Shown one piece after another: positions 1 to 8,961 of a DNA stretch of 64,000 nt. The notes under the pieces were generated by a model. It had not been told where the DNA came from. It saw nothing but the letters and a program-made list of their open reading frames with translations, and did not search any database. The stretch covers positions 1 through 64,000 of the forward strand of contig JAIQFQ010000003.1 of NCBI GenBank assembly GCA_020073245.1, written 5' to 3'. Source of the DNA: Terriglobia bacterium (lineage in GTDB: Bacteria; Acidobacteriota; Thermoanaerobaculia; Thermoanaerobaculales; Thermoanaerobaculaceae). Each line of letters begins with the position of its first letter. The first letter of the stretch is position 1. A program made the position numbers and the translations under genes.

Positions 1-1
1 C

Positions 2-148
2 GAAGGTTCGGCGGCCAAGCGGGAGGCCTTGGAGGGCGGCGTCATGTTGGCGGCGGCCGCCATGCTCTTCTACGTCTCGTACTGGCTGGTTTCGAAGGTG
101 GACGCCGCTGCGTGGCAGCGATTCGTGCACCTCAAGATCCGCAGGGGC
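2..148 (+). pseudogene. FTR1-family iron permease, fragment running off the left edge, frame lost
   Basis: Frame 2 from the first bases reads an internal stretch of an FTR1/EfeU-type high-affinity iron permease. It shows the REALEG iron-binding helix motif followed by a hydrophobic helix ending in FYVSYWLVSK, then a basic amphipathic segment. Full FTR1 proteins continue for roughly another hundred residues with a second REGxE helix. Here the frame instead enters a G-rich run near base 143-155, and the following codons match nothing in the family, although the frame stays open to 553 inside the next gene. The gene is therefore either truly truncated by a deletion joining it to the cupredoxin gene, or shifted by an assembly error in the G run. 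The 5' part lies outside the window. Confidence 0.6.
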
Positions 149-155
149 GGGGGAG

Positions 156-794
156 GTGAGTCCGATCCCGGCGCCGCCTGGTCAAGTCCAGGTGAACGTC
201 GTCCTGGTGCACGCGGACGGCTCGAAGGGGCCCGCCGCGGATGCCATCGCCTGGCTGCCAGGCGCGGTGATCTCCGACCCCTCCCAACACAAAGCGCCGG
301 CAACGATCGGCCAGCGGCAGAAGGCGTTCGACCCCCACGTGGAGGTAGTCGCCGCGGGATCGGAGGTGTCGTTCCCCAATTTCGATCGCATCTACCACAA
401 CGTGTTCAGCCTGTCCGAGCTGGCCCGCTTCGACCTCGGCCTCTACCGCAACGGCGCGTCCCGGTCGGTGACGTTTGCCAAGCCGGGGGTTGTGCGGATC
501 TACTGCAACATCCATCCGACGATGTCGGCGTTCCTGGTCGTGGTGGCCGGTAACGCCTACGCCAAGACCGGGGCCGACGGCGTCGCGCTCCTGCCGCAGG
601 TGACGCCGGGAGCGTACCGGCTGTCGGTGTGGCACGAGCGCGGCGGCGAGCGCGAGCTGGACGTGGTCGTGAAGCCTGGCGCCGTGACGCCGGTGGACGT
701 GTCCCTCGATGCTTCTCGGTGGCGGTCGGAGCCGCACAAGAACAAGTACGGAAAGGACTACCCGCCTCCCGATGACGATCAGACCCGCTACTGA
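156..794 (+). CDS. cupredoxin-domain protein (methylamine-utilization-protein-like), probably missing its signal peptide
   Basis: This 212-residue protein has a plastocyanin-like cupredoxin core. It carries the type-1 copper ligand pattern, a histidine in FDRIYHNVFS near residue 81 and CNIHPTM near residue 116 (Cys, His, Met). A carboxypeptidase-regulatory-like beta domain follows, ending in a charged tail. Relatives are exported electron carriers or copper proteins next to iron and cytochrome genes. The only start I can offer is GTG at 156, which gives no signal peptide and falls on the junction with the broken FTR1 reading frame, so the native N-terminus may be lost or supplied from the upstream frame. 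The next gene starts inside its last codons. The cupredoxin assignment is firm; the substrate or redox partner is unknown. Confidence 0.7.
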   Translation: MSPIPAPPGQVQVNVVLVHADGSKGPAADAIAWLPGAVISDPSQHKAPATIGQRQKAFDPHVEVVAAGSEVSFPNFDRIYHNVFSLSELARFDLGLYRNGASRSVTFAKPGVVRIYCNIHPTMSAFLVVVAGNAYAKTGADGVALLPQVTPGAYRLSVWHERGGERELDVVVKPGAVTPVDVSLDASRWRSEPHKNKYGKDYPPPDDDQTRY

Positions 795-2940
795 CACGAG
801 CATCCCCGACTCGATGGTGACGGCGAGGACGCCGCGGCCGCCACGGCCGCCACGGCAGTCCGAGCCGGAACCTCCGCCACAGGTGGGGCGCATCGCGCGG
901 CTCAGCCTCGGCACCCGCATCTCGATCGCTGCCGCCGGGCTCCTCATCGTCACGCTGGGGAGCGCCGTCGCGGTGGTGAGCTGGAAGGCCAACACGATCG
1001 CGCAGCGCACGATCCGGGAAGACCTCGAGCGGGCGCCGGTGATCTTCCGGACATACCTTTCGGACCTGCAGTCGCGCGTGGCGAGCCAGGTGCGCTCTCT
1101 GGCGGCCGAGCCTGGAACCAAAGCGGTTTTCGACCCCGGGGTGAGCGTGTCGACCCGCTACGAGTTCGTGCGTGACGCCGTTGGGGAGCTCGCCGGCGCG
1201 CGCACAGCGTTCCTCTTCAGCGGTGAGGCAACCGTGCTGGCGCGCAGCGACCGAGCCGAAGGCGAAGGGCTCGGCCAGCAGTTCGGTGCGGTCAAGTGGG
1301 TGGTGGGTCCGCTGGAGACTTGGCGCGAAGCCACGGCAATCATGCGGGAGGGAAACCTGCTGTCGGTTGTGGTGGCCACGCCCGTGATCTCGGGCGCCGC
1401 CGAGAACGCCGCGCTCGAGGGCGTGCTGGCCGCCACGTTTCCCCTCGACGCCTCAACCAGCACGTCGCTTCGGGGTCTGACGAGGGGAGAGGTGGGGTTT
1501 CTGGTCGATCGCGCCGCGCGCGGCGAACCGCCGAACCCGGGCGTGTCGGTGGTGAGCTCGGGCCTCGCCGCCGGTGACCTCGCCGATGCGTTCACACGGA
1601 TCCCGGGGGCCGTCGAGGCGGTGTTCGTCAGGGGCGCAACGTTCGGTCCCTTCGAGGCGGTGCTCAGCGGGGAGCGGCGCATCGGCGTGGCGCTCCCGGT
1701 CAAGAGCGCCTCCGGCGAGACGTATGGCGCCTTCGTGGTGACCCGCACGGTCGCCGAGGAGACCGCCGCATTCCGTGCGATCCGGCGAACGCTTTTCCTC
1801 GTTGGGGGAGTTGCGGTGCTGGTGGCGATGTCCCTCTCGTTCTTGCTGGGCCGCCGCCTCGGACGGCCGCTCCGAGAGCTGGCGCGAGGGGCCGCGGCCA
1901 TCCGGGAAGGCAACCTCGATGTCGCACTCCCGCTCGTCGGCGGCGGAGAGGTCGGCGTCCTCGCGCACGCGTTCAGGGGGATGCTCGGGGAGCTTCGAGA
2001 AAAACGGGCCCTCGAGCAGCTCGTGGCGTCGTTCCGGCGCCCCATGCCGGGATCGTCCTCCTCAGCCTCGCCGGCGGCGGCCTCCTCGGTGGGGGCGTTG
2101 AGCGGAAGGATGCCGAAGCCGGGCGAGACGCTGGCGGGGCGCTACCTGCTGCGCGCGGTCCTGGGCACCGGAGCGGGGGGACAGGTCTTCCTCGCCGATG
2201 ACCTGCAGCTCGACGACCAGGTCGCGCTCAAGGTCCTGAACGAGACCACGCTCGGACCCGGAACGACCGCGGTCCAGAACATCAAGACCGAGATCCGCCT
2301 CGCCCGGAAGATCGCCCATCAGAACGTGGTCCGGGTACACGACCTGGGAGACGCCGAGGGGGTTCATTTCCTCACCATGGAGTACGTGCCGGGCGTCACG
2401 CTCAAGCAGGTGCTGCACCAGCAGGGGACGCTCGCCTTCGCGCCCGGGCTCCAGGTCGCGAAGCAGCTCTGTCGCGGCCTCGGGGCGGTCCACGAGAGCG
2501 GGATCATTCACCGCGACGTCAAGCCGCAGAACATCATGGTCCTGCCCAACGGCCTCGTGAAGCTGATGGACTTCGGCATCGCCAAGGTTGAGGCCACCGC
2601 CGATCCGCAGACGCGAGGCGGTTTCGTGGTCGGAACTCCCCACTACATGAGCCCGGAGCAGACTCTCGGCATGGAGCTCGACCAACGCAGCGACATCTAC
2701 GCTGTGGGCGTCGTGATGTTCGAGATGTTTACCGGCGCGGTACCGTTCTCGGGGACTCCGTTGGAGGTCATCAACCAGCACCGCCATGCCGAGCCGCCGC
2801 ACGCCACGTCGCTCCGACCGGACCTGCCCGAGCCGCTCGACCGGCTCATCTTCGCCTGTCTGGCCAAGCAACCGGCGCGTCGGCCCGCTTCGGCCCAGGA
2901 TCTCTACGGAGCGCTCCTCCGCATGCACCCTCCCGAGTGA
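772..2940 (+). CDS. membrane sensor serine/threonine protein kinase with HAMP domain
   Basis: The 722-residue protein has a proline-rich cytoplasmic N-terminus and a first membrane helix around residues 49-70. An extracytoplasmic sensor region of about 270 residues (Cache-like in layout) follows, then a second helix around 340-361 and a HAMP segment around 360-413. The C-terminal Hanks kinase spans about 455-720 and has the glycine loop GTGAGG, the VALK lysine, catalytic HRDVKPQN, DFG, and the activation-segment GTPHYMSPEQ. It should phosphorylate Ser/Thr targets in response to an external signal. ATG 772 overlaps the previous stop by 23 bp, implying translational coupling; ATG 814 is an alternative. 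Joining a histidine-kinase-style sensor and HAMP to a Ser/Thr kinase is less usual than the PASTA type. The ligand is unknown. Confidence 0.85.
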   Translation: MTIRPATDTSIPDSMVTARTPRPPRPPRQSEPEPPPQVGRIARLSLGTRISIAAAGLLIVTLGSAVAVVSWKANTIAQRTIREDLERAPVIFRTYLSDLQSRVASQVRSLAAEPGTKAVFDPGVSVSTRYEFVRDAVGELAGARTAFLFSGEATVLARSDRAEGEGLGQQFGAVKWVVGPLETWREATAIMREGNLLSVVVATPVISGAAENAALEGVLAATFPLDASTSTSLRGLTRGEVGFLVDRAARGEPPNPGVSVVSSGLAAGDLADAFTRIPGAVEAVFVRGATFGPFEAVLSGERRIGVALPVKSASGETYGAFVVTRTVAEETAAFRAIRRTLFLVGGVAVLVAMSLSFLLGRRLGRPLRELARGAAAIREGNLDVALPLVGGGEVGVLAHAFRGMLGELREKRALEQLVASFRRPMPGSSSSASPAAASSVGALSGRMPKPGETLAGRYLLRAVLGTGAGGQVFLADDLQLDDQVALKVLNETTLGPGTTAVQNIKTEIRLARKIAHQNVVRVHDLGDAEGVHFLTMEYVPGVTLKQVLHQQGTLAFAPGLQVAKQLCRGLGAVHESGIIHRDVKPQNIMVLPNGLVKLMDFGIAKVEATADPQTRGGFVVGTPHYMSPEQTLGMELDQRSDIYAVGVVMFEMFTGAVPFSGTPLEVINQHRHAEPPHATSLRPDLPEPLDRLIFACLAKQPARRPASAQDLYGALLRMHPPE

Positions 2941-2957
2941 GGCTCCCCCGGCCGCCG

Positions 2958-4328
2958 TCAGCTCGACGGCGTCAGTGCGAAGAACAGGGTGACCAGGCCC
3001 TCGTCGGGGTGGAGCCTGCCGCCGTTGCTCAGGACGACGTCGTTGTGGGAGTACTCCACGGTGAGGTCGACGCCCCGCACGATCCCCACCCTCACGCCCG
3101 CGTCGAGCTTGCGCCAGTCCCACGCGAACGACGGCGCCACATAACCGGTCGGCGCCGAGAAGTGGTTGCTGATGGTCGAGAAGCGCACCGCCGGCTGAGC
3201 CCAGTTCACGACCGGAGAATCGCCGGAGGCGAAGAGACCGGGGAGGCTGAAGCGGTACGCCAACTCGACCTCGACCCCGTCCCGCTTCAGGCCGGCGATA
3301 TCCTGCCAGATACCCTGGGCAAAGAGCTTCATCCCGCCGAGTCGGCCCTGGAGGTTGACGCCTTGTTCCACCTTGTCACGGCCCGAGACCGGAAGAGAGA
3401 TCCCGAACACACCTCTCAGCAGCTCGAGGTCACCGTGGTAGTAGCTCCCGCGGATGGGAGTTTCGTCCGCCAGCTGGCGCCGGAAGTACCAGGCGAGAAC
3501 GTCGAGCCCGATGCGCCGTTCAAGGTCCGTGAACCGTAGCCCGATCCCTCCGCCGAGCTGCGTGTGCCCGGTGGAATTGATGTCGTTGGACTTCGCGTCA
3601 TAGAGGATCGGAAAGCCGGACTGGTAGATCAGGTGGAGGTTGCCCGGGACCTGCTCGGGGGTGCCGTTGTCGCCTGCGAGCGCATTGGGATCGCGCATGA
3701 ACAGAGGGTTCGCTGCGCCGGCCTGGAGTCGGAAGTAGACGTGAGGTCCAATGGAGCCGCCGAGTTGAGCCTGAACTTCTTCGAAACGTCCCACCGCGGT
3801 GCCCCACAGCCCGTAGCTCTCCAGGTTGCGCTCGATCTGCTTGGTGAAGCGCGGCGCCTTGCCGACCAGGAGGAAGAGACTGCTGCCGGGCATCGGCTGG
3901 AGTGCCTCCCAGCGATGTCCCATGAGCAGCCAGGCCTCGCGTACGAAGATGCGGTCGTCCGAGGAGGTAGGGTTGCGGTTGTAGAGATCGAGGAAATGGA
4001 GGCGGATGTGGCCGTGGATGCCGGGGCTGAAGTCGCCGTCCGCCACGACTGCGATGTTGGAGAGCTCGAACGACTGCCCAGGCGCCGGCGTCTTCTCGTA
4101 GACACCGTCCTCGCCGGGAGGGATCCAGCTGGGCGGGAAGTTGTACGGTATAAGGAACTCCCCGGCGCGCGAGTCCCGCGCGTTGAGTTTCAGCTCGAGC
4201 GAGAGCCGGAAGCCCGTCGGCTCGCTGGCGGAAGGCGGCGCAGCTTCCTGTGCCGCTACCTGCATCGGAATGGCCAACGCGAGCACGAGGGCGACGAGCG
4301 GCGCCGTGGACCTCATCCTCCGTGTCAC
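2958..4328 (-). CDS. outer-membrane porin-like beta-barrel protein, function unknown
   Basis: The 456-residue protein starts with a clear signal peptide (MRSTAPLVALVLALAIP, cleavage after VAAQ). Long stretches of alternating hydrophobic and polar residues follow, as in outer-membrane barrels, and the C-terminus ends VTLFFALTPSS. Mentions of GLRFTD and VFGISL strands fit a porin or alginate-export type barrel, but I recognise no named family. GTG 4328 was chosen because GGGGAGG lies six bases upstream; the ATG at 4316 has its GGAGG almost touching the start codon. A TATACT -10 box lies about 33 bases upstream of the start. It converges with the upstream kinase gene, with 17 bases between them. 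Confidence 0.6.
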   Translation of the reverse strand: MTRRMRSTAPLVALVLALAIPMQVAAQEAAPPSASEPTGFRLSLELKLNARDSRAGEFLIPYNFPPSWIPPGEDGVYEKTPAPGQSFELSNIAVVADGDFSPGIHGHIRLHFLDLYNRNPTSSDDRIFVREAWLLMGHRWEALQPMPGSSLFLLVGKAPRFTKQIERNLESYGLWGTAVGRFEEVQAQLGGSIGPHVYFRLQAGAANPLFMRDPNALAGDNGTPEQVPGNLHLIYQSGFPILYDAKSNDINSTGHTQLGGGIGLRFTDLERRIGLDVLAWYFRRQLADETPIRGSYYHGDLELLRGVFGISLPVSGRDKVEQGVNLQGRLGGMKLFAQGIWQDIAGLKRDGVEVELAYRFSLPGLFASGDSPVVNWAQPAVRFSTISNHFSAPTGYVAPSFAWDWRKLDAGVRVGIVRGVDLTVEYSHNDVVLSNGGRLHPDEGLVTLFFALTPSS

Positions 4329-4360
4329 GTGAGCCTCCCCGGTTATGCGACCTTGTCGCC

Positions 4361-4366
4361 AGTATA
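4361..4366 (-). promoter_or_regulatory. -10 box (TATACT) for the outer-membrane protein gene
   Basis: The minus strand reads TATACT here, a five-of-six match to the sigma-70 -10 consensus. It would start a leader of about 25 bases carrying the GGGGAGG ribosome-binding site used at GTG 4328. No convincing -35 element is seen at 17 bp spacing. Confidence 0.45.
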
Positions 4367-4554
4367 TCGAAACCCTGAGCGTGGCCTTCACCTTCCCGGC
4401 GAGGCCTGGTTCGGTGGGTCAGTGTGAGGGAACGCGCCGGTGTTTCTCATCCGGGGGACGCTCCGGTGGTGGTCTCGGGATTCTCAGGGGAGAAGCGGAG
4501 TGGCCGGAAGATGCACCTCTCCCCAGCAACCTGGCGGTGCCGCGTGTCTTGCGG

Positions 4555-5973
4555 CTACCGAGCCAGAAACAGATTCTTCATGAACTTGGAGAGGCCGAGG
4601 TTCCTCTTTTCCTTGACCAGGTTGACGAGGTACCGTAGGTCTCCCTCCATCACCTTCCGCCTGGCCATCGTGAGCACCGCCCTCCGGTACGCGACCTTCC
4701 TCCAGTGGCGAACCCTGTCTGCGGAGAGGTTGTTCGTGAAGAACACCTCATCTCTCACCTCAAGGTTCGTCGGGAAGAACGCGTTCCAGTCCGGGTTCTT
4801 CGGGTCGATCCGTCCCAGCCGCACGGCTTCATCCCAGCATTCCGTTCCGGGATAGGGCATGAGCATCGCGAACTGGAACTCGTCGGCCGGTAACGCGAGA
4901 GCGAAGTCGATGGTCGTCCGGATCGTCTCGTCCGTGTCCCATGGGAAGCCGATGATGAAGTAGACCTTCGAGTAGATCCCGGACCGCTTTGTCATGTCGA
5001 GCGCCCGGCGCGCCTGGTCCAGGGTGATCCTCTTCTTCATGCGATCGAGAATCTCCTGGACGCCGCTCTCGATGCCGAAGTGGACCGATCTGCACCCTGC
5101 CTTCTTCATCCACGCCAGCATCTCCTCGTCGATCGTGTCGACCCGAGCGGTGCACAGCCATGACATCTTGAGGTCGCGCTCGAGCATCCCCTGGCAGATG
5201 GCGATGACTCTCTTCTTGTCCGTGGTGAAGAGATCGTCGTGGAAGTAGACCACCCTGGCGGCGTACCGGGCATGGATGTCCTGCAGCTCCCGAAGGACGT
5301 TCTCGGCACTCCTCGGCCGCCAGATGCGATAGCTGTTCTTCGCGCAGTAGAAGCACTGATACGGGCAGCCCCTGCTCGTGATCATGACGTGGAGGTTCTG
5401 GCCGTCGACGGGGTTGACGTACCTGTCGATCTTGAGCAGATGCCTGGCCGGGAAGGGGAGGGCGTCCAGGTCGGTTCGCGGCGTCCTGGGTTCCGTTGGT
5501 ATGACGCCGTCACCGTTCTTGTACCAGATGCCCTTTACCTTCTTGAAATCGCCTCCCGATGCCAGCGCCTCAACGATCTCGAGGAGCGCGTCCTCTCCGT
5601 CGCACGTAACGCCGAAGTCGGCGTCGCTCTCCTCCAGTGTCTCTCGGGGCAGTGCCGTCACATGCGAGCCGCCGACCACGATCGGGACCTTCGGGTTGAT
5701 CGACCGGATCTCCGAGATGAGTTTCTTGGCGGAGAGGTAGAACACCGAGAGCACCGAGATGCCGACGATGTCGGCCCGCGCCGACTCTCGGACCGCCTCC
5801 AGCGGGTCGTCCTCGACGTTGAGGTCGAAGATCTTGACCTCATGGCCCTTCTGCTCGAGGTAGGCGGCCAGGTAGGCGATGCCGAGGGGCGGCCTCTCCT
5901 TCATGAACTCCCGGATGTGGGAGGCCTGCGGGTACACCAGGGCAACCTTCACCCGCCGCTCCGTCGTCCGCAT
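4555..5973 (-). CDS. B12-binding radical SAM protein
   Basis: The 472-residue protein has an N-terminal cobalamin-binding Rossmann domain (about residues 8-140, starting KVALVYPQ), then a radical SAM TIM-barrel domain (about 180-400). Its CxxxCxxC cluster motif, CPYQCFYC, binds the 4Fe-4S cluster and S-adenosylmethionine. GIESGVQEILDRM and the GFPWDT segment are typical of class B (cobalamin-dependent) radical SAM enzymes, which methylate or rearrange unreactive carbons in hopanoids, lipids or natural products. The C-terminal 80 residues are helical and basic. The substrate cannot be read from the sequence and no biosynthetic neighbours are present. ATG 5973 was chosen because the protein family starts just before the Rossmann strand; the longer ORF from 6090 adds low-quality sequence. 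Confidence 0.8.
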   Translation of the reverse strand: MRTTERRVKVALVYPQASHIREFMKERPPLGIAYLAAYLEQKGHEVKIFDLNVEDDPLEAVRESARADIVGISVLSVFYLSAKKLISEIRSINPKVPIVVGGSHVTALPRETLEESDADFGVTCDGEDALLEIVEALASGGDFKKVKGIWYKNGDGVIPTEPRTPRTDLDALPFPARHLLKIDRYVNPVDGQNLHVMITSRGCPYQCFYCAKNSYRIWRPRSAENVLRELQDIHARYAARVVYFHDDLFTTDKKRVIAICQGMLERDLKMSWLCTARVDTIDEEMLAWMKKAGCRSVHFGIESGVQEILDRMKKRITLDQARRALDMTKRSGIYSKVYFIIGFPWDTDETIRTTIDFALALPADEFQFAMLMPYPGTECWDEAVRLGRIDPKNPDWNAFFPTNLEVRDEVFFTNNLSADRVRHWRKVAYRRAVLTMARRKVMEGDLRYLVNLVKEKRNLGLSKFMKNLFLAR

Positions 5974-6457
5974 CCCCCGGACGGGCGCCGCACCTCTTCG
6001 GATCCGGATGCCAGCCGTGAGGACAAGGCCACCTCTGCTGCCCGAGACCTCATTGCGCCCCTTCCAGATCGGCTGCCAGGGCGAAGGCAACCGGTCGTTC
6101 GGCAGACCTCACCAGGACAGAACCGTGAGAACCACACGTCTCCTTCCACCGTTCGCACGCCGAGTCGGAGCCCTCCAACGGCCGCGCCTGCGGAATGCCC
6201 CAGGTCCCACCTGGGAACTGGACGCCACTTTCCACCGGCCGCGTCTGCAAACCCGACCCGACCCGCCCCAACTGCGTTCGTATCTTAGCCCTCTCAGGAA
6301 CGCGCCAACGATTTGAGCTGCGACCCCCTCCTTCGACTTGACGTCGGGAGTGCTCTCTCGTCCCGTGCCGGAGTCGAGGGCCCTACCGACCTCGCGAAAG
6401 GCGCCCCAGCGCCCGGGGGACCGCTCTCCGCTCCTGCGTGGTAGCGTAGTCACAACA
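5974..6457. other. 484-bp divergent intergenic region
   Basis: No protein-coding signal in any frame resembles a known gene, although ORF shadows cross it. It separates the divergent radical SAM and beta-barrel genes and must hold their promoters. A TAGCGT hexamer at 6442-6447 lies ten bases before the ATG of the rightward gene, which has no Shine-Dalgarno sequence. I see no repeat, RNA gene or strong hairpin. Confidence 0.4.
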
Positions 6458-7594
6458 ATGAGGCATCGGGCGGTTCTTCCTGCAGCGCTGCTCGTGACCG
6501 TGGTGGCGTTCGTCCTGGAGGCTGGAGTCGGCCGGTGTCAGTCTCTACCCGCTCCGCCGCCGCCGAGGCCCACGCCGACAGCGACGACGAACCCGGAACA
6601 GACGCCTTCCGGGGGCGCCGCAACAGCGACGCCAACGCCCGCCCCCACGGGATCGCCGGCGGGGCAGGGCTATCGCCCGACGCTCGTTCCGTGCCGCCAG
6701 GCTGCGCGCGCCGGGGATGGGGCGCTCGATGCCACGCGCCGTGACCTGTATGACACGCTGTGCGAGGCCTCCCTCTGGTTGGACGGCCTTTTCGGGAGAC
6801 ATGGCAGCCTGGAGGCCGCGGAGCGGATAAACGGGCGGGCAGAGCTCGCGGTGCTGCGGTCGAGCGTCGCGGGGACGAAGGTGAACACCGGCCTCGACGT
6901 GAACTTCAAGCTGCCCCACCTGGAGAAGAGGCTCAACGTCTTCATCGGGCGGAGCGATCCGCAGGACTACGTCCGCGACCGCCAGGAAGGGTTCGGGCTC
7001 CGTTCTCAGTTCGTCGGACTGGAGAGCAGGGAGAAGTGGCTCGCCGGGCTCGGGTACTCGCTGCCGGGCGCGGTCGGGGATCGCGTCAGCCTCCGTGCCG
7101 GCGTGGCGGGGGGGGTCCACGCAATCGTCTTCGGACAGGCGGTCTACCAGCAGAACATCGCGGTCGGCGAGCGGAACCTCTGGTATCTGCGAGAGGTCGC
7201 CTACTGGAAGAGGCTCGAGGGGTTCGGCTTCACGTCGAGCGCGGACTACGACCACGTGCTGACCAAGACCCTGTTGCTGCGGTGGGGCACGGTCGGAACG
7301 GTTTCGGAGGGGTCGCACGGCCTCGACTGGCGCACCGCGCTCGTCCTTTACCAGAACCTGCATCGAACGCGGGCGATGGCCTACGAGGCGTTCCTGCGCG
7401 GCGTCAGCGGCACGCTGGGACTGACCGAGTACGGCGCGCGGGCGATCTACCGGCAGAGCGTCTTCCGGTCGTGGTTCTTCGTCGACCCACTGCTCGGGTA
7501 CAGCTGGCTCCGCCTGAACCCCGGCGAGCGCCACCGGGGTTCGACCATCTTCGGCCTGGGCGGCGAGCTCTGGTTCGGCCCGGAGGCGCACTAG
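6458..7594 (+). CDS. secreted protein with outer-membrane beta-barrel-like C-terminal domain
   Basis: This 378-residue protein has a signal peptide (MRHRAVLPAALLVTVVAFVLEAG). A low-complexity Pro/Thr/Ala linker runs about residues 30-75, and a short cysteine-containing helical region (PCRQAARAG, LYDTLCEASLW) at about 80-110. The remainder is a domain of repeated aromatic beta strands ending GLGGELWFGPEAH, consistent with an outer-membrane barrel. I recognise no named family and can propose no substrate. ATG 6458 precedes the signal peptide; there is no obvious Shine-Dalgarno sequence. Confidence 0.6.
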   Translation: MRHRAVLPAALLVTVVAFVLEAGVGRCQSLPAPPPPRPTPTATTNPEQTPSGGAATATPTPAPTGSPAGQGYRPTLVPCRQAARAGDGALDATRRDLYDTLCEASLWLDGLFGRHGSLEAAERINGRAELAVLRSSVAGTKVNTGLDVNFKLPHLEKRLNVFIGRSDPQDYVRDRQEGFGLRSQFVGLESREKWLAGLGYSLPGAVGDRVSLRAGVAGGVHAIVFGQAVYQQNIAVGERNLWYLREVAYWKRLEGFGFTSSADYDHVLTKTLLLRWGTVGTVSEGSHGLDWRTALVLYQNLHRTRAMAYEAFLRGVSGTLGLTEYGARAIYRQSVFRSWFFVDPLLGYSWLRLNPGERHRGSTIFGLGGELWFGPEAH

Positions 7595-7660
7595 CCCGGA
7601 CGGCCGCGGCCCGGACTCGGAGGCTCGACACGACCGCAAGGTGCGCGACCAGCACGGGCG

Positions 7661-8182
7661 CTAGCCGGCGTTGCCGCCCGCTCGGTCGTCCCTTGTGGGC
7701 GCGGGGTCCCTGGCGAACGAGAAGTGCATCTGCACGATGACCCACGCGCCGTCGCGTTTCTCGAGCACGCCCGTCCAGCGCGTGTCCTTCCAGCAGGAGG
7801 GCTTGCCGTCCCAGGCGCCGCAGTCGTCGAGGACCGCCGAGAACCACGAGACGTCGCCGGAGCGGGAGAGGTTGATCCTGAGGTCCCTGATCTCGTAGCC
7901 GGTGGCTTTGAACCGGGGGTCCATCCAGAAGCCGAAGAGCTTCTCCATCGGCTCCCAGCCGGCGACGGTCGTCTTCGAGTCCGGATGGAAGATGAAGAAG
8001 GCGGGGTCGTGGGACAAGACGCTCTCGAGGAGGGCCCTGTCCTTGGTGAGCGCCCAGCCGATCGAGGCGTGGATCGCCTTGCGGATGGCCGCGATGTCGT
8101 TGCCGGCCGCAGGTTGCGCGGCGATGGGCGTCGGGGAAGCCAGGACGAGACCGAGGGCCAGGCCCGGTAACGAGAGCTTCAT
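7661..8182 (-). CDS. secreted NTF2-like (SnoaL/DUF4440-type) protein
   Basis: A signal peptide (MKLSLPGLALGLVLASPTPIAA) is followed by a cone-shaped NTF2-like fold of about 140 residues. The fold runs from an N-terminal helix pair (AIRKAIHASIGWALTKD) through FFIFHPDSKTTVAGW to the terminal strand DGAWVIVQMHFSFA. Members of this superfamily bind small ligands or act as simple hydrolases and isomerases; no catalytic set is obvious. GGAGG lies 6 bases before ATG 8182. The gene converges with the beta-barrel gene on its left and is divergent from the acyl-CoA dehydrogenase operon on its right. Confidence 0.7.
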   Translation of the reverse strand: MKLSLPGLALGLVLASPTPIAAQPAAGNDIAAIRKAIHASIGWALTKDRALLESVLSHDPAFFIFHPDSKTTVAGWEPMEKLFGFWMDPRFKATGYEIRDLRINLSRSGDVSWFSAVLDDCGAWDGKPSCWKDTRWTGVLEKRDGAWVIVQMHFSFARDPAPTRDDRAGGNAG

Positions 8183-8407
8183 GCGTGCCTCCAGCGGTTC
8201 GGGGCGCCGCGGGCAGGGAGTCGTGCGCCCCGTCTCTCGGGTGTTGTACGGCATCGGCGCGGCGCCGGTTCTCCGGTCCGGGCCGCGCGGCGATTGCGAG
8301 GGCGAGACTCAATCCATCGTGTTGAGAATCGGCAGCTCCTGCTATGCTCTCGGGGGTTCCGCGGCCGCCTTCGGACCCGCGGCCGCCGGGGGGGGAGATC
8401 AACAGCG

Positions 8408-8959
8408 ATGGGACGGGAGCTACACCTCCACTCGATGGTCGTGCACGCGGTGATCGCGTTCGCTGTGGTCGCCGCGGCGGCGTTCGCGTTCGACTCGGCC
8501 GGCGCGACCGTCGCCGGGATCGCGCCCGGCACATGGGCGTTCCTCTGGCGCGCGTCGCTGCTGCTCGTGCTGCTGGCGGCGCTGCCGGCGACGCTCACCG
8601 GGATCACGGAACGCAGCCACATGTACGTCAACTGGCATCGCAGCCACAAGGCCAAGCTCGTGCTTTCCCTGCTCCTCCTCGCGCTCACGGTGGCGGAGCT
8701 CGTCGCCGCAGCCCGGCTCGGCGGCCGTGCCGTCTCGGTCGGCTCACCGCTCGGCCTCGCGGTGGTCGCGGGCAACCCAGTGGTGTGCCTGGCGCTCTCG
8801 TTCTACGGCTTGCGGATCTCGCTCGGGCGGCAGGCGGTCGCGCGGGCGTCGTACGTGCCCGACATGCTGAAGACCCCGCCGGTGGACGTGCTCGCGGCCG
8901 CCGCGGCTCACGTCGCGGAGCGCGCCAGGGTCATCGAGGTGATGGAGGAGGGGATTTGA
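8408..8959 (+). CDS. four-helix membrane protein, DUF2231-like (first of pair)
   Basis: The 183-residue protein has four predicted membrane helices. Its histidine pattern (LHSMVVH at the start of helix 1, then RSHMYVNWHRSHK between helices 2 and 3) matches the HPxxxHxPIG...G layout of DUF2231-type membrane proteins. Its tail, PDMLKTPPVDVL, is cytoplasmic. It is the first gene of a tight operon, with its stop 2 bases before the acyl-CoA dehydrogenase ATG. The gene after the dehydrogenase (10100) encodes a second protein of the same architecture. Conserved histidines at membrane faces could bind heme or quinone (inference), which would suit electron transfer from the dehydrogenase. ATG 8408 was chosen over longer upstream frames that read through the promoter region. 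Confidence 0.65.
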   Translation: MGRELHLHSMVVHAVIAFAVVAAAAFAFDSAGATVAGIAPGTWAFLWRASLLLVLLAALPATLTGITERSHMYVNWHRSHKAKLVLSLLLLALTVAELVAAARLGGRAVSVGSPLGLAVVAGNPVVCLALSFYGLRISLGRQAVARASYVPDMLKTPPVDVLAAAAAHVAERARVIEVMEEGI

Positions 8960-8961
8960 CC

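Noticed and set aside
8344-8961. Extension of the acyl-CoA dehydrogenase ORF to 8344
   Set aside because: Arg/Gly-rich shadow over the first membrane-protein gene; family start is at ATG 8962.
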